Shown: positions 1 to 7,568, counted from the stretch's first letter. The stretch: 42,495 nucleotides of DNA from Thiomicrorhabdus marina (GCF_017571465.1 NZ_JAGETV010000021.1:1-42495); one strand, 5' to 3'. A program made the numbers and translations. Notes: generated by a model not told the origin, from the letters alone.

Positions 1-48
1 AAAGGCAAGGGAATAGTCACGTTGGGTACGCTTAGTGTTTGAAGTCAT
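1..48 (-). CDS. IS3-family transposase OrfA, N-terminal fragment (runs off the window)
   Basis: An ATG at 46-48 on the minus strand is preceded by a good ribosome binding site (AAGGA at a suitable distance) and opens a frame reading MTSNTKRTQRDYSLAF to the window edge. This start resembles the helix-turn-helix N-terminus of IS3-family OrfA proteins, which bind the element ends and are usually translated with OrfB by a -1 frameshift. Only 16 residues are visible, so the assignment is tentative. Confidence 0.45.
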   Translation of the reverse strand, partial: MTSNTKRTQRDYSLAF

Positions 49-101
49 TACTTTTTCCTTTTAAGGGCGGAAAAAGTGTCAACGCTATTTAGGACAGGTC
101 A
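1..101 (-). mobile_element. Left end of an IS3-like insertion sequence (truncated by window edge)
   Basis: Read on the minus strand, a sequence beginning TGACCTGTCCTAAATAGCG at base 101 resembles an IS3-family terminal inverted repeat: it starts with TG and lies about 50 bases before an OrfA-like start codon. The element then runs out of the window to the left. It ends about 10 bp from the terminator of the neighbouring porin gene. The right end, the second inverted repeat and any target duplication are outside the window, so family membership rests on the 16 visible residues of the ORF and the TG-starting end. Confidence 0.5.
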
Positions 102-111
102 AACTCAAACT

Positions 112-137
112 AAAAAGCCGGCATTGTGCCGGCTTTT
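112..137 (-). terminator. Rho-independent terminator of the TorF-like porin gene
   Basis: An 11-bp perfect stem, AAAAGCCGGCA (113-123) with TGCCGGCTTTT (127-137), has a 3-base loop. On the minus strand it is followed by a run of T. It lies 23 bp past the porin stop codon. Confidence 0.85.
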
Positions 138-159
138 GACCTAATAAGTTAAGCCATTA

Positions 160-828
160 TTACATCAAGTCGAAAGACTTAGTGATGCTTAGTACAAGAT
201 AATCAGCTGAATCACCACCGTCTGGATCAGAATAGATGTAATTCACACCACCATCTAGGCCTTCAGCTAATGAGAATGAGTAACCAACATCAACATAAGT
301 CAACTCATCGTCTTTAGTATCCATATCGCCATCAAGTTGGCCTACGGTTGCAGAAAAATCTCCAAGACCAATAGAAGCGTACATATGATCATAATCTAAC
401 TTATTACCGTAGTTATCATACTCCCCACGGTCATAACCAACAGTTACAGGACCATAGCCCACAGAAAGATTTAATTCTTGATAAGTGTCATCAAATGCGT
501 CATCAGTGTAGTAATATCCAGCAAAACCAGCTCCTACAGAAAAACCTTCGATTTCTCCACTCCATCCAGCGTAAATATCATATTCTAGCCCGTCTTCAAC
601 ATCAGCAACCCAAGTACCAACATAGATGCCTGACTCATGTTCATAATCCAAGCCTGCAGATGCCGAAGCTGATTCAGTCTGTTCCACCCCACGGAAAATG
701 TAATTCGAAACCATACCAACATTAGCGGAAACCCCAGCTTGCGTGGTTGCTGGTGCAATCGCTGCCATTGAAGAACCTGCAACAGCTAGTGAAAGTAGTA
801 GAGGTTTAAGTTGTAGTGATTTTTTCAT
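160..828 (-). CDS. TorF family putative outer-membrane porin
   Basis: The 222-residue protein has a cleavable signal peptide (charged MKKS start, hydrophobic LLLSLAVAGSSMA, probable cleavage near residues 31-32 after TTQA). The mature part is rich in Gly, Tyr and Asp, with alternating-residue strands and a C-terminus ending in aromatic and hydrophobic residues, as expected for a small beta-barrel. The opening of the mature protein (SANVGMVSNYIFRGVEQTES) is characteristic of the TorF/TIGR02001-type family of proteobacterial outer-membrane proteins. Its transported solute is unknown. Start: ATG preceded by GGAGAT. It is monocistronic, with its own terminator, and a candidate sigma-54 type promoter lies upstream. 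The high acidic content fits a salt-water organism. Confidence 0.8.
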   Translation of the reverse strand: MKKSLQLKPLLLSLAVAGSSMAAIAPATTQAGVSANVGMVSNYIFRGVEQTESASASAGLDYEHESGIYVGTWVADVEDGLEYDIYAGWSGEIEGFSVGAGFAGYYYTDDAFDDTYQELNLSVGYGPVTVGYDRGEYDNYGNKLDYDHMYASIGLGDFSATVGQLDGDMDTKDDELTYVDVGYSFSLAEGLDGGVNYIYSDPDGGDSADYLVLSITKSFDLM

Positions 829-896
829 TATCTAATCTCCAAGACTAATTGAGTTGTTTGTTAAAAATTTAAAGCATTTAACTTTGCTGAGTTAAT

Positions 897-912
897 AGCC
901 TGCTAAGTGCCA
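897..912 (-). promoter_or_regulatory. Candidate sigma-54 promoter for the porin gene
   Basis: On the minus strand TGGCAC (912-907) is followed, at the sigma-54 spacing GG-N10-GC, by a GGCT block (900-897). The -24 part matches the TGGCAC consensus exactly; the -12 part keeps only the GC. It lies about 70 bp before the porin start codon. An enhancer-like dyad is present upstream. This is a motif match only; an ordinary sigma-70 promoter is not excluded. Confidence 0.35.
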
Positions 913-988
913 AAAACTGATTAAACATTTACTTTCAATAACTTACAAAAACAAACTCATTTTTACCGTTTTTTTACAATTTACTTTA

Positions 989-1025
989 GCACCAATTAAA
1001 TACAAAAAATAAACCAACTTGGTGC
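989..1025. promoter_or_regulatory. Dyad GCACCAA...TTGGTGC upstream of the porin promoter
   Basis: Perfect 7-bp inverted arms at 989-995 and 1019-1025 are joined by an AT-rich spacer, and the right arm overlaps a second small palindrome ACCAA-C-TTGGT (1013-1023). It lies about 80-115 bp upstream of the candidate -24 element, the usual place for an enhancer-binding activator. Binding protein unknown. Confidence 0.3.
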
Positions 1026-1107
1026 AAAGAAAATCGCAAGGTAATTTCATCTAAGGAGTGATCTGAAAAAATAGTGAATGGAGATGAAATAATCTTGAAA
1101 TAATAAA

Positions 1108-1127
1108 CGCCCAATAAAAAATGGGCG
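1108..1127 (-). terminator. Probable terminator of nudE-cysQ
   Basis: CGCCCA (1108-1113) pairs with TGGGCG (1122-1127), followed on the minus strand by TTTATTATTT. The stem is short and the T tract interrupted, but it sits 38 bp past the cysQ stop in the right orientation. Confidence 0.5.
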
Positions 1128-1165
1128 CTTATAGACTATAGAAAAGACAATTGATAAATCGGAAG

Positions 1166-2047
1166 TTACATCACTTCCGGAATCGGCGGCCATGAATAAT
1201 CGGTTTGGCAAACCACCAAAAAGAAAGGATTGAGCAACGTTGGTGTCTGCACATATTCCAACGGATGACCGGCAGCATTAAGCACAGCACCTCCTGCCAT
1301 TTCGACAATAATCTGTGAAGCCGCAGTATCCCACAAGGAAGTCGGCCCAAATCGAGGATAGACATGCGCTGCACCTTCAGCAACAAGGCAGCTTTTCAGA
1401 GCAGAACCCATTTTTACCGTTTCATGAGCGCCCAACTCGGACATAAAGTATTGCGTTCGCCCGCCATGTCGACGACTGACTGCAACCTTAGTGATTTCCT
1501 CTTGAGCAAGATTCGCCGTACGAATTGCGCGCGCCTGCTGTAATAGTGCTTTTATATCTAACGTATCAACATCGTTAGACTGCACGCCTACATCGACCTT
1601 ATAAGAAGTATTCCCTTGAATCGCATAATAAAGGTGATTCACTTCCGGCCCAAAGACCACACCAAGTACCGGTTTATGATGATGAATTAACGCGATATTG
1701 ACGCTGAATTCGCCGGTTCCTTCTATAAACTCTTTGGTGCCGTCCAAAGGATCTACCAACCAATAAGTCGACCAGTGCTGACGTTCATCAAACGAAAACT
1801 TCGCCACGCTCTCCTCGGTTACTAGAGGAATATCCGGCGTCATGGATTGCAATGCTGTAAAGATTAAACCGTCTGCATAACGATCTGCCTCGGTAACCGG
1901 CGTGCCGTCTTTTTTCTTATCGACATCGATAAACTCATTCGCTTGATTTTCACGATACATGCGAGAAATACAACGCCCGGCTTGCAAGGCAATCTTACAA
2001 ACCTGCGGTAGCCATTGCTGCAACTGCTGCTGGTCAATTTGTTCCAT
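1166..2047 (-). CDS. cysQ: 3'(2'),5'-bisphosphate nucleotidase CysQ
   Basis: The 293-residue enzyme belongs to the Mg2+-dependent inositol-phosphatase fold and hydrolyses 3'-phosphoadenosine 5'-phosphate, a by-product of assimilatory sulfate reduction. Visible motifs are DGTPVTEAD (47-55), the EE pair at 78-79, DPLDGTKEFI (99-108), which holds the metal-binding D-x-L-D-G-T signature, and WDTAA (239-243). It is longer than E. coli CysQ because of an insertion near residues 150-180. Its ATG overlaps the nudE stop codon by one base (TAATG), so the two genes are probably translationally coupled. The cysQ-nudE order beside a divergent yrfG also occurs in pseudomonads (from memory). Confidence 0.93.
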   Translation of the reverse strand: MEQIDQQQLQQWLPQVCKIALQAGRCISRMYRENQANEFIDVDKKKDGTPVTEADRYADGLIFTALQSMTPDIPLVTEESVAKFSFDERQHWSTYWLVDPLDGTKEFIEGTGEFSVNIALIHHHKPVLGVVFGPEVNHLYYAIQGNTSYKVDVGVQSNDVDTLDIKALLQQARAIRTANLAQEEITKVAVSRRHGGRTQYFMSELGAHETVKMGSALKSCLVAEGAAHVYPRFGPTSLWDTAASQIIVEMAGGAVLNAAGHPLEYVQTPTLLNPFFLVVCQTDYSWPPIPEVM

Positions 2048-2595
2048 TAAATTTTTCCTAGATGTTTTAAAACCAATAACAAAGCAGCATAGGCGCGTCC
2101 TTCGCTAAAATCCTGATGATGCAGTAGCTTTTGCCAGTCGTCGATATGCCACGGCACGATTTCCAACGGCTCAGGTTCATCACCCAACGCTGTAGCCGGT
2201 TCCAAACCGGTCGCCAAGACAATATGGGTTTGATGAGTCATATACCCTGCCGCCAAAGAGACACTATCCAATAGTTCAACGGTTTGCGGCAAATGCTCAA
2301 TCTCTTCCTTGCTCTCTCGCAAGGTCGCCTCCAACCAAGTTTCTCCAGGGTCAATTTTACCTTTCGGAAACCCTAACTCGTAACGGCCAACGCCGGCGCC
2401 GAACTCGCGAATTAACAACATGGTGCCATCTTCCAGCATTGGAATAATCAACACTGCACCACCTTGGCTCCCTAAAAGACGCTCGTAGTGTACTTCCACG
2501 CCATTGGTAAACTGCAAGTGTTGCGACTGTACGGTAAAAATCCGCGACTTAGCGGCGATATTTTCCGCTAAAATGGTGGGCAGTTTTTGACTCAT
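2047..2595 (-). CDS. nudE: ADP compounds hydrolase NudE (Nudix family)
   Basis: The 182-residue Nudix hydrolase is expected to cleave ADP-ribose, NADH and Ap-n-A dinucleotides. The start chosen is the ATG reading MSQKLPTIL, because it matches the start of known NudE proteins; an upstream in-frame ATG at 2637 would add 14 unlikely residues. The Nudix box spans residues 79-100 (G79, E85, R93-E94, E97-E98), but the conserved last Gly is Glu at position 100. The 'GDEPEP' loop and the C-terminal 'F-x-E-x-R' helix typical of NudE are present. It is the first gene of a two-gene unit with cysQ. Confidence 0.88.
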   Translation of the reverse strand: MSQKLPTILAENIAAKSRIFTVQSQHLQFTNGVEVHYERLLGSQGGAVLIIPMLEDGTMLLIREFGAGVGRYELGFPKGKIDPGETWLEATLRESKEEIEHLPQTVELLDSVSLAAGYMTHQTHIVLATGLEPATALGDEPEPLEIVPWHIDDWQKLLHHQDFSEGRAYAALLLVLKHLGKI

Positions 2596-2911
2596 AAAAA
2601 TCTCATTTGGCAAACGATAATGACTGCCAAACATCATACGCTAAGGGAAAACACTTGCCAATGTGAGGGGCTGTTTAGGGTTCATTTGTCTATTCTGCTT
2701 TTGCAGTTTTTCTTTCATCAAGGCAGAATGAACGCGATATAGTTACTCTATATATAAGTGAGTTCTAACGTAGAAGAAAGGTAAACTGCTATAAGCCCTT
2801 TAGGGTTGTGGCTAAAACCCCATCAACTTTTGTTGCCCTTCGCTTATTTAGAATGACCGCGCTCAATGCGCCTCAGTTGATAAAATTTTAGACACAACAG
2901 AAAACACACAA
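2596..2911. other. Divergent nudE/yrfG intergenic region with duplicated translation-start sequence
   Basis: The region is bounded by an 18-bp perfect inverted repeat (2672-2689 and 2908-2925). Inside are an imperfect pair GCAGTTTTTCTTTC / GAAAGGTAAACTGC (2703-2716, 2776-2789), a small hairpin ATATAG-TTACT-CTATAT (2747-2763), and a direct third copy of TTTAGGGTT at 2800-2808. On the minus strand the left arm opens a 14-codon mini-ORF (2641-2685) starting MNPKQ, the same first five residues as YrfG. No clear sigma-70 promoter could be fixed. Confidence 0.6.
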
Positions 2912-2925
2912 ATGAACCCTAAACA
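2672..2925. repeat. 18-bp perfect inverted repeat enclosing the yrfG leader and start codon
   Basis: TGTTTAGGGTTCATTTGT at 2672-2689 is the exact reverse complement of 2908-2925, which contains the yrfG ATG and its first four codons. Similarity extends imperfectly outward (CAGAA and a C-rich end). It could be a mobile-element remnant or a duplicated leader. Confidence 0.75.
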
Positions 2926-3580
2926 ACTCCTAGACTGGAATCAAATCGACACCGTATTATTAGACATGGACGGAACGCTACTGGATCTGCATTTCGACCA
3001 CCATTTCTGGATGCATACGGTACCGGAAGCCTACGCTTATAAAAAGCATATTTCGATTCGCTCGGCGATGGCAAAGATTCATAAAGAAATTAATTCCCAT
3101 GCCGGCACCTTAAATTGGTACTGTTTGGATTTCTGGAGTGAAAAACTCGGATTGAATATTGCCGAGCTAAAACGCGGTTTCAAGGATGACATTGCGGTAC
3201 ATCCGGAAGTTTTGGAGTTTTTGGCAGCACTGCGTGCGCACGACAAAAAAGTGGTGATGGTGACTAACGCGCATCGCGACAGCCTTGCCCTAAAGTTAGA
3301 AATGACGGAAATCGGCCGCTATTTCCATACGATGATCTCTGCGCATGACTTAGGCATCCCAAAAGAGGACATCCGTATTTGGTCGGAAATCCAGCATATC
3401 GAGCCTTATGACCCAAGCCGAACTATGTTGATTGATGACAATCTAAAAGCTTTAACAACTGCGCAGCAATATGGCATTGCTATTCCAATGTGTGCAACCT
3501 ACGTTAGCCCAAAGTTAAGCAAAATTGACCCGCAAGGCTTTCCATTTTTTGAAAATTATTTGGAAATCATGCCTCGCTAA
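2912..3580 (+). CDS. yrfG: GMP/IMP nucleotidase YrfG (HAD superfamily)
   Basis: The 222-residue HAD-type phosphatase matches the YrfG group, which dephosphorylates purine 5'-nucleotides in the cytosol. HAD motif I is LLDMDGT with nucleophile D18 and D20; motif II is Thr in VMVTNAH (T118); motif III is K151 in GIPKED; motif IV is IDD (D175-D176). Residues between 25 and 90 form the helical cap. The start codon lies inside one arm of a perfect inverted repeat, so a transcript starting upstream of 2672 could hide it in a duplex. It diverges from nudE-cysQ, a neighbourhood seen in other gammaproteobacteria. Confidence 0.9.
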   Translation: MNPKQLLDWNQIDTVLLDMDGTLLDLHFDHHFWMHTVPEAYAYKKHISIRSAMAKIHKEINSHAGTLNWYCLDFWSEKLGLNIAELKRGFKDDIAVHPEVLEFLAALRAHDKKVVMVTNAHRDSLALKLEMTEIGRYFHTMISAHDLGIPKEDIRIWSEIQHIEPYDPSRTMLIDDNLKALTTAQQYGIAIPMCATYVSPKLSKIDPQGFPFFENYLEIMPR

Positions 3581-3594
3581 ATTCTGCCGATTAT

Positions 3595-4224
3595 CTACGG
3601 GCGTAATAGTAATACCTTCTCTGTCACTGCATTACCTTTGCGCTCAAATCGCTCTTCATCGACCACTTCAATCGACGCAAATTCCGCAAACAGCTCACGC
3701 ACTTCCGACTCCAGAACCGAGAACGGCGGGCCATTCATAGTACTTTGATCGTACTCCATAATCACCATTAAAAACGGTGTCCCCTTTGGTAAAACCTTCT
3801 GCAAGTGTCGCGCGTAGTCGTGACGCATTTTCGGTGGCAAAGCGACAATCGATGCACGGTCATATACCGCTTGTACTTGCATGCAATCTTCAGCCGTCAA
3901 CTGAAAAAAATCACCGCACAATAATGTCATCTGCTCCAGTTCATAGCCACAATAATTATCATGCTGAACCGGTTCGGCGTTTAATTGATTCTCAGATAAA
4001 AACTCATCCAACGCTTTTTGCGATAGCTCAATCCCAAGCACTTCATGCCCAAGTTTACGCAACCACAGCATATCCAGAGACTTGCCGCATAGAGGTACTA
4101 AAACCCGTCCTTGCCCCTCCAGTTCCAGCTTAGGCCAGAAATCCCGTAAAAAACGATTAATCTCCTGCTGGTGAAAACCAACCACACCGCTGGCCCACAT
4201 GTCATGCCAAAAGTCTGCCTGCAT
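3595..4224 (-). CDS. tpm: Thiopurine S-methyltransferase family protein
   Basis: The 209-residue protein is an S-adenosylmethionine-dependent methyltransferase of the bacterial TPMT family, which methylates thiopurines and, in some bacteria, selenium or tellurium oxyanions. The N-terminus (FWHDMWASG...GFHQ) and the SAM-binding segment VLVPLCGKSLDMLWL (about 41-55), then GHEVLGIELSQKAL, are diagnostic. A second family block is YDRASIVALPP. It is convergent with yrfG (14 bp apart) and divergent from the thioredoxin-like gene. The physiological substrate in this organism is not shown by the sequence. Confidence 0.92.
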   Translation of the reverse strand: MQADFWHDMWASGVVGFHQQEINRFLRDFWPKLELEGQGRVLVPLCGKSLDMLWLRKLGHEVLGIELSQKALDEFLSENQLNAEPVQHDNYCGYELEQMTLLCGDFFQLTAEDCMQVQAVYDRASIVALPPKMRHDYARHLQKVLPKGTPFLMVIMEYDQSTMNGPPFSVLESEVRELFAEFASIEVVDEERFERKGNAVTEKVLLLRP

Positions 4225-4274
4225 AAATATTTATCCTTTCAAATTGCTGTGAATCTTTGCCCAGTCAAATGGTT

Positions 4275-4286
4275 TATAATCTGCGC
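4275..4286 (+). promoter_or_regulatory. Promoter -10 with GC-rich discriminator before the thioredoxin-like gene
   Basis: A perfect TATAAT (4275-4280) is followed by CTGCGC. No good -35 is visible at 16-18 bp. The start codon is about 50 bp downstream. The same TATAAT-NN-GCGC layout recurs before uup and the oxoprolinase gene. Confidence 0.5.
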
Positions 4287-4332
4287 AAAATTTCTGCTTA
4301 TTGTAGAGCATTCAAAAGAGAAACCGTGCGCC

Positions 4333-4896
4333 ATGAAAGATGACCAAACCATGAAAAAGCCAGAACAGCCACCGTCAATTTGGCAAAAAAGTTGGATGAA
4401 AAACCTACTGACCGTTTTGCTTTTTGTCGCCATCTTTATGGCGCTACGCCCATTGATGCAAGGCGATGTCATTGAAGGTCAAGCCCCCAAATTACAACTG
4501 CAAAGCTTGAATGGGGAAACCTTGGATTTGCAAGCGATGAATGCACAAGGAGAGCCAGTGTTGATCCATATCTGGGCGACGTGGTGCCCAGTTTGCACCT
4601 TTAGCCGGGACGGCATCGAAAATATCGCTGCCGATCACAAGGTCATCAGTATTGCCACGCAATCCGGCGATGATCAACAGCTTCTCGATTACGCCGCAGA
4701 ACACAAGATGAATACGTCATTGATCGTCAATGACTTAGACGGCGCTATCGCCAAACAGTTTGGCGCCAAAGGCGTACCAGCCGATTTTGTGATTGCCCCG
4801 AACGGCAATATCGAATTTGTCGAAGTCGGCGTCACTAGCTCGATTGGCTTGCGTCTGCGCCTGTGGTGGGCCGGTTTACAAGGAGAGGATAAATAG
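4333..4896 (+). CDS. Membrane-anchored thioredoxin-like protein disulfide oxidoreductase
   Basis: The 187-residue protein has one N-terminal membrane segment (about 22-40) followed by a thioredoxin domain facing the periplasm, with active site WCPVC (84-88) in the sequence HIWATWCPVCTF and a cis-Pro loop KGVPADF near residue 150. This is the ScsD/DsbE-like pattern, so the role is probably thiol-disulfide exchange on exported proteins; cytochrome c maturation or copper-stress repair are possible but not shown. The start was set at the ATG reading MKDDQTM, since the frame upstream overlaps the divergent tpm gene. The next gene begins immediately after its TAG. Confidence 0.82.
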   Translation: MKDDQTMKKPEQPPSIWQKSWMKNLLTVLLFVAIFMALRPLMQGDVIEGQAPKLQLQSLNGETLDLQAMNAQGEPVLIHIWATWCPVCTFSRDGIENIAADHKVISIATQSGDDQQLLDYAAEHKMNTSLIVNDLDGAIAKQFGAKGVPADFVIAPNGNIEFVEVGVTSSIGLRLRLWWAGLQGEDK

Positions 4897-5616
4897 ATGA
4901 AGTTCGGTGGCACAGTTATTCATAAAGCCCGCGACGAATACGGCATTATCGAAGTCATCGAAAACCGTACCGTGCGTAAACTGCATTTCGATTCTCCGGT
5001 CGAACAGAGTTGCATCTTCCGCAATGCGCCGATGACGCTGAATTTTGAATATCAGCAGAAAATGGTTGCCCAAGTCAATGAACACTTTCAACAAGTTAAT
5101 CAACCAAAAGATTACCGTATTTTAATGCTCGGCATGGGCGGTGGCACTATGGCACACCACCTTTATCACAGTCTGCCGGACGTGCAACTCACCATTGTTG
5201 AACTGCGCCAGATCGTGATTGATGTCGCCTATCGATTTTTCCAACTGCCGGATGTACCGGAAGTAGAGAGCGTTCAAGCGGATGCCATCGCTTATATTGA
5301 AGAACTGGCAAGTTTCTGTCAAAAAGACCCGCGGCATAAATTCGACTGCATCATCGTCGATATCTTCGATGCCCATGGCATTCCAAGCGAACTGTGCGAT
5401 TACGGATTCCATCAACAAATTCAGAACTGCATTAATCCACGCGGCCGCTTGATTTACAACCTCTGGAATCGCATGGCGCAAAATCGCCAAAAAGAGCCGA
5501 CTGAAGAGACCGGGATTATCCTCAATATTCTAGAAGATATTAGTGAACCTGTGAAACATCGCCAAGATGCATTGATGCGTTCTACCAGCAACCTAATCGT
5601 AAGTCTGGATTTTTAG
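4897..5616 (+). CDS. Spermidine synthase-like (SpeE-fold) protein
   Basis: The 239-residue protein has the class I methyltransferase fold of the spermidine/spermine synthase family: the nucleotide-binding loop ILMLGMGGGTMAHHL (about 75-89), the acidic strand end VELRQIVIDVA and a second acidic patch DIFDAHG. It lacks much of the N-terminal domain of typical SpeE and no speD or speA is nearby, so polyamine synthesis is not assured. Start ATG follows the previous stop with no gap, behind AGGAGAG (4881-4887), so the pair is one operon. Its 3' end overlaps the convergent histidine kinase gene by 35 bp. Confidence 0.72.
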   Translation: MKFGGTVIHKARDEYGIIEVIENRTVRKLHFDSPVEQSCIFRNAPMTLNFEYQQKMVAQVNEHFQQVNQPKDYRILMLGMGGGTMAHHLYHSLPDVQLTIVELRQIVIDVAYRFFQLPDVPEVESVQADAIAYIEELASFCQKDPRHKFDCIIVDIFDAHGIPSELCDYGFHQQIQNCINPRGRLIYNLWNRMAQNRQKEPTEETGIILNILEDISEPVKHRQDALMRSTSNLIVSLDF

Positions 5617-6883
5617 GCTCGCATACCACTTGCGCACAAAATTCCTCTTGCAAACGCTGATAGCTGAAATGCCAACCTAACATCTGGCAAATACGCTCGA
5701 CAATCTCCAACCCATAGCCATAGCTGCGGTTTGCCTGTAACAGATTCTCACTGTTTGGCTGATAAGGATTGTAGATACAAAGCCCCGATTCCGTAATGGT
5801 AATGCGCACCGTACCGCTACTATAACCGCACGCGTTCCTAAGCAAATTGCGAATCAACACCAGAACAAATGCCGGCGGCGCTTGCACTAATAGCTGTGCT
5901 TCTTCATGTAGACTATAAGGTTTATTCTCACTTGGGAACAGTTCTCTAACCACATTCAGCTGCGAATTGACCACCACATTGACATTCACTTCCTCAAAAC
6001 GCTCTACTTCAATTTCCTGCTTGCCAAGCAATAAGAAAGTATCCGTCAACAAGGCAATTTCATCGCAACTCTGCTCAATTCTATCGAGCGCCTTCTGAGC
6101 ACGAAAATCCGGATTTTTAAAACGCTGCAAAATCTGCGACGAACCTTGCAGTACCATTAACGGCGTGCGGATTTCATGGGCGCTAAACCGACTAAATTCC
6201 TGTTCGCGGCGAATAAAATCGGCCATTTTCTGTTTACTATCCAAGAGTGCTTGCTCAATGACTCGCAGCTCTTGGTATTCAGCATCGACGTTAAAATCCG
6301 GGAAATCCGGCGGCATCTGATTAATTTTCTCGACTACATGCTGCAACGGTTTTGCCACTTTATTGAGCGCATATTTCATATACACAAACAATATCGCCAA
6401 GCCCAACAAACCAAGCAGTGAAGCAAAAAGATGTAGATTATTTTCAAAGCTATCCAGATAATCATCCGCGGTATCTTTAAAGACAATATAGAACAGACCT
6501 TGTCCGGACGGGTTCTCACGCACCAGCAGATGCTTATCTTCATTGCCAATATGGTGTTCGTAAAATCCGACCTGTTGGTAAGCGGTTAACCACTGCGGAT
6601 TTTGCCCGTCACTGGAATCACTCCAATAAATGTCGAATTGATTGCTATTCGGCAAAGAAGCCAAACGCCCTTGCTTAGCAAAGTCCTGCTCATACTGCTC
6701 TGCTTCAGCAGTTAACCAATGTTGTAAACTGGCTCTTTCCGACTGGCTTTCGGTAAACTCAACCATCGCTAAAAACAACACCATAAATAAGGCAATCAAA
6801 CCAAGATTGATCCAGAAAAAATGGCGCACGATTTGCGGTGCATCGCTCGTTAATAGCGGCGTTTTAGACTTATTCATGCTCAA
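5582..6883 (-). CDS. Two-component sensor histidine kinase with atypical ATPase domain
   Basis: The 433-residue membrane kinase has two transmembrane segments (about 23-40 and 152-169) around a periplasmic sensor loop of about 110 residues, a linker, a HisKA domain with H236 in FSAHEIRTPL, and a HATPase domain with N-box NLLRNACGYS (N347, N351) and G2-like box YGYGLEIVERI (389-399). The usual DxGxG box is not recognisable; its place is taken by CIYNPYQP (370-377). The start overlaps the response regulator stop by 14 bp (8 bp if the second ATG at 6877 is used), indicating coupled translation. Signal unknown. Confidence 0.88.
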   Translation of the reverse strand: MSMNKSKTPLLTSDAPQIVRHFFWINLGLIALFMVLFLAMVEFTESQSERASLQHWLTAEAEQYEQDFAKQGRLASLPNSNQFDIYWSDSSDGQNPQWLTAYQQVGFYEHHIGNEDKHLLVRENPSGQGLFYIVFKDTADDYLDSFENNLHLFASLLGLLGLAILFVYMKYALNKVAKPLQHVVEKINQMPPDFPDFNVDAEYQELRVIEQALLDSKQKMADFIRREQEFSRFSAHEIRTPLMVLQGSSQILQRFKNPDFRAQKALDRIEQSCDEIALLTDTFLLLGKQEIEVERFEEVNVNVVVNSQLNVVRELFPSENKPYSLHEEAQLLVQAPPAFVLVLIRNLLRNACGYSSGTVRITITESGLCIYNPYQPNSENLLQANRSYGYGLEIVERICQMLGWHFSYQRLQEEFCAQVVCEPKNPDLRLGCW

Positions 6884-7568
6884 CCGTAATATCGTCTAAC
6901 AAACGATAACCTTGCCCATGAATGGTTTTCAGCATCGACTGCTGACCGTTATTTAAAGCTTGCCGCAGCGCATAAATATGACTCCGTAGTGCATCACTTT
7001 GCGGTTCATCCTCACCCCAAACTTGGCGAACCAGAGTTTTCCTCGAAACCAGCTGCGGATGTTTCTGCATCAAACATTTCAGAATCGCTTGCTGTTTAGG
7101 TGCCAACTTAATGGTTTTCGCGCCCCAAACAATCTGATTGTTGGAGAGATCAAAGCGTAAAGCTCCGACCGTCAATAACGACATATCTTTACGCCCGCCG
7201 CGTTTACTTAAAGCAGTCAAACGCAGCTCCAACTCTTCCATCGAAAAGGGCTTGATCAGATAATCATCTCCACCGGCATTAAACGCCATTTTCTTATCTT
7301 CCAAAGAATCCTTAGCGGTCAAGAACAGAATCGGCGTCGACAAATGCATCTCTTGACGAAGAACTTGCACTGTCTGCAAACCGTCTAATTTCGGCATCAT
7401 AATATCCATTACTATCACATCATAAGTCGACTTTTGGCATAACTCCAAAGCCGCCTGACCATCGTAAGCGCAATCCACTTCAAACCCTCCAAGCTCAAGG
7501 TAATCGAGCATGGTTTCCATGACCTGATGATTATCTTCAACGATTAAAATCTGTATCGCACCGGACAT
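6870..7568 (-). CDS. OmpR/PhoB-family response regulator
   Basis: The 232-residue regulator consists of a receiver domain (1-120) with acidic pocket E11-D12, phosphoacceptor D55 in VMDIMMPKLDG, T84 and K106, and a C-terminal winged-helix domain (about 135-227) with the family-typical YALRQAL and IHGQGYRL segments. The start was taken at the ATG reading MSGAIQILIVEDN, preceded by a GGAAAAGA ribosome binding site; the frame upstream to 7649 would add 27 atypical residues. It is cotranscribed with the overlapping kinase. Three TTCAC repeats with 11-bp period lie upstream, the type of site bound by this family. Confidence 0.92.
   Translation of the reverse strand: MSGAIQILIVEDNHQVMETMLDYLELGGFEVDCAYDGQAALELCQKSTYDVIVMDIMMPKLDGLQTVQVLRQEMHLSTPILFLTAKDSLEDKKMAFNAGGDDYLIKPFSMEELELRLTALSKRGGRKDMSLLTVGALRFDLSNNQIVWGAKTIKLAPKQQAILKCLMQKHPQLVSRKTLVRQVWGEDEPQSDALRSHIYALRQALNNGQQSMLKTIHGQGYRLLDDITVEHE

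Larger units (their letters stand above)
829..1165. other. Gene-free region: porin control region and cysQ 3' end
   Basis: This stretch separates two minus-strand genes. It is AT-rich and holds a GG-N10-GC promoter-like element (897-912), a dyad further upstream (989-1025) and a short hairpin next to the cysQ stop (1108-1127). No reading frame with a credible start was seen. Confidence 0.6.
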
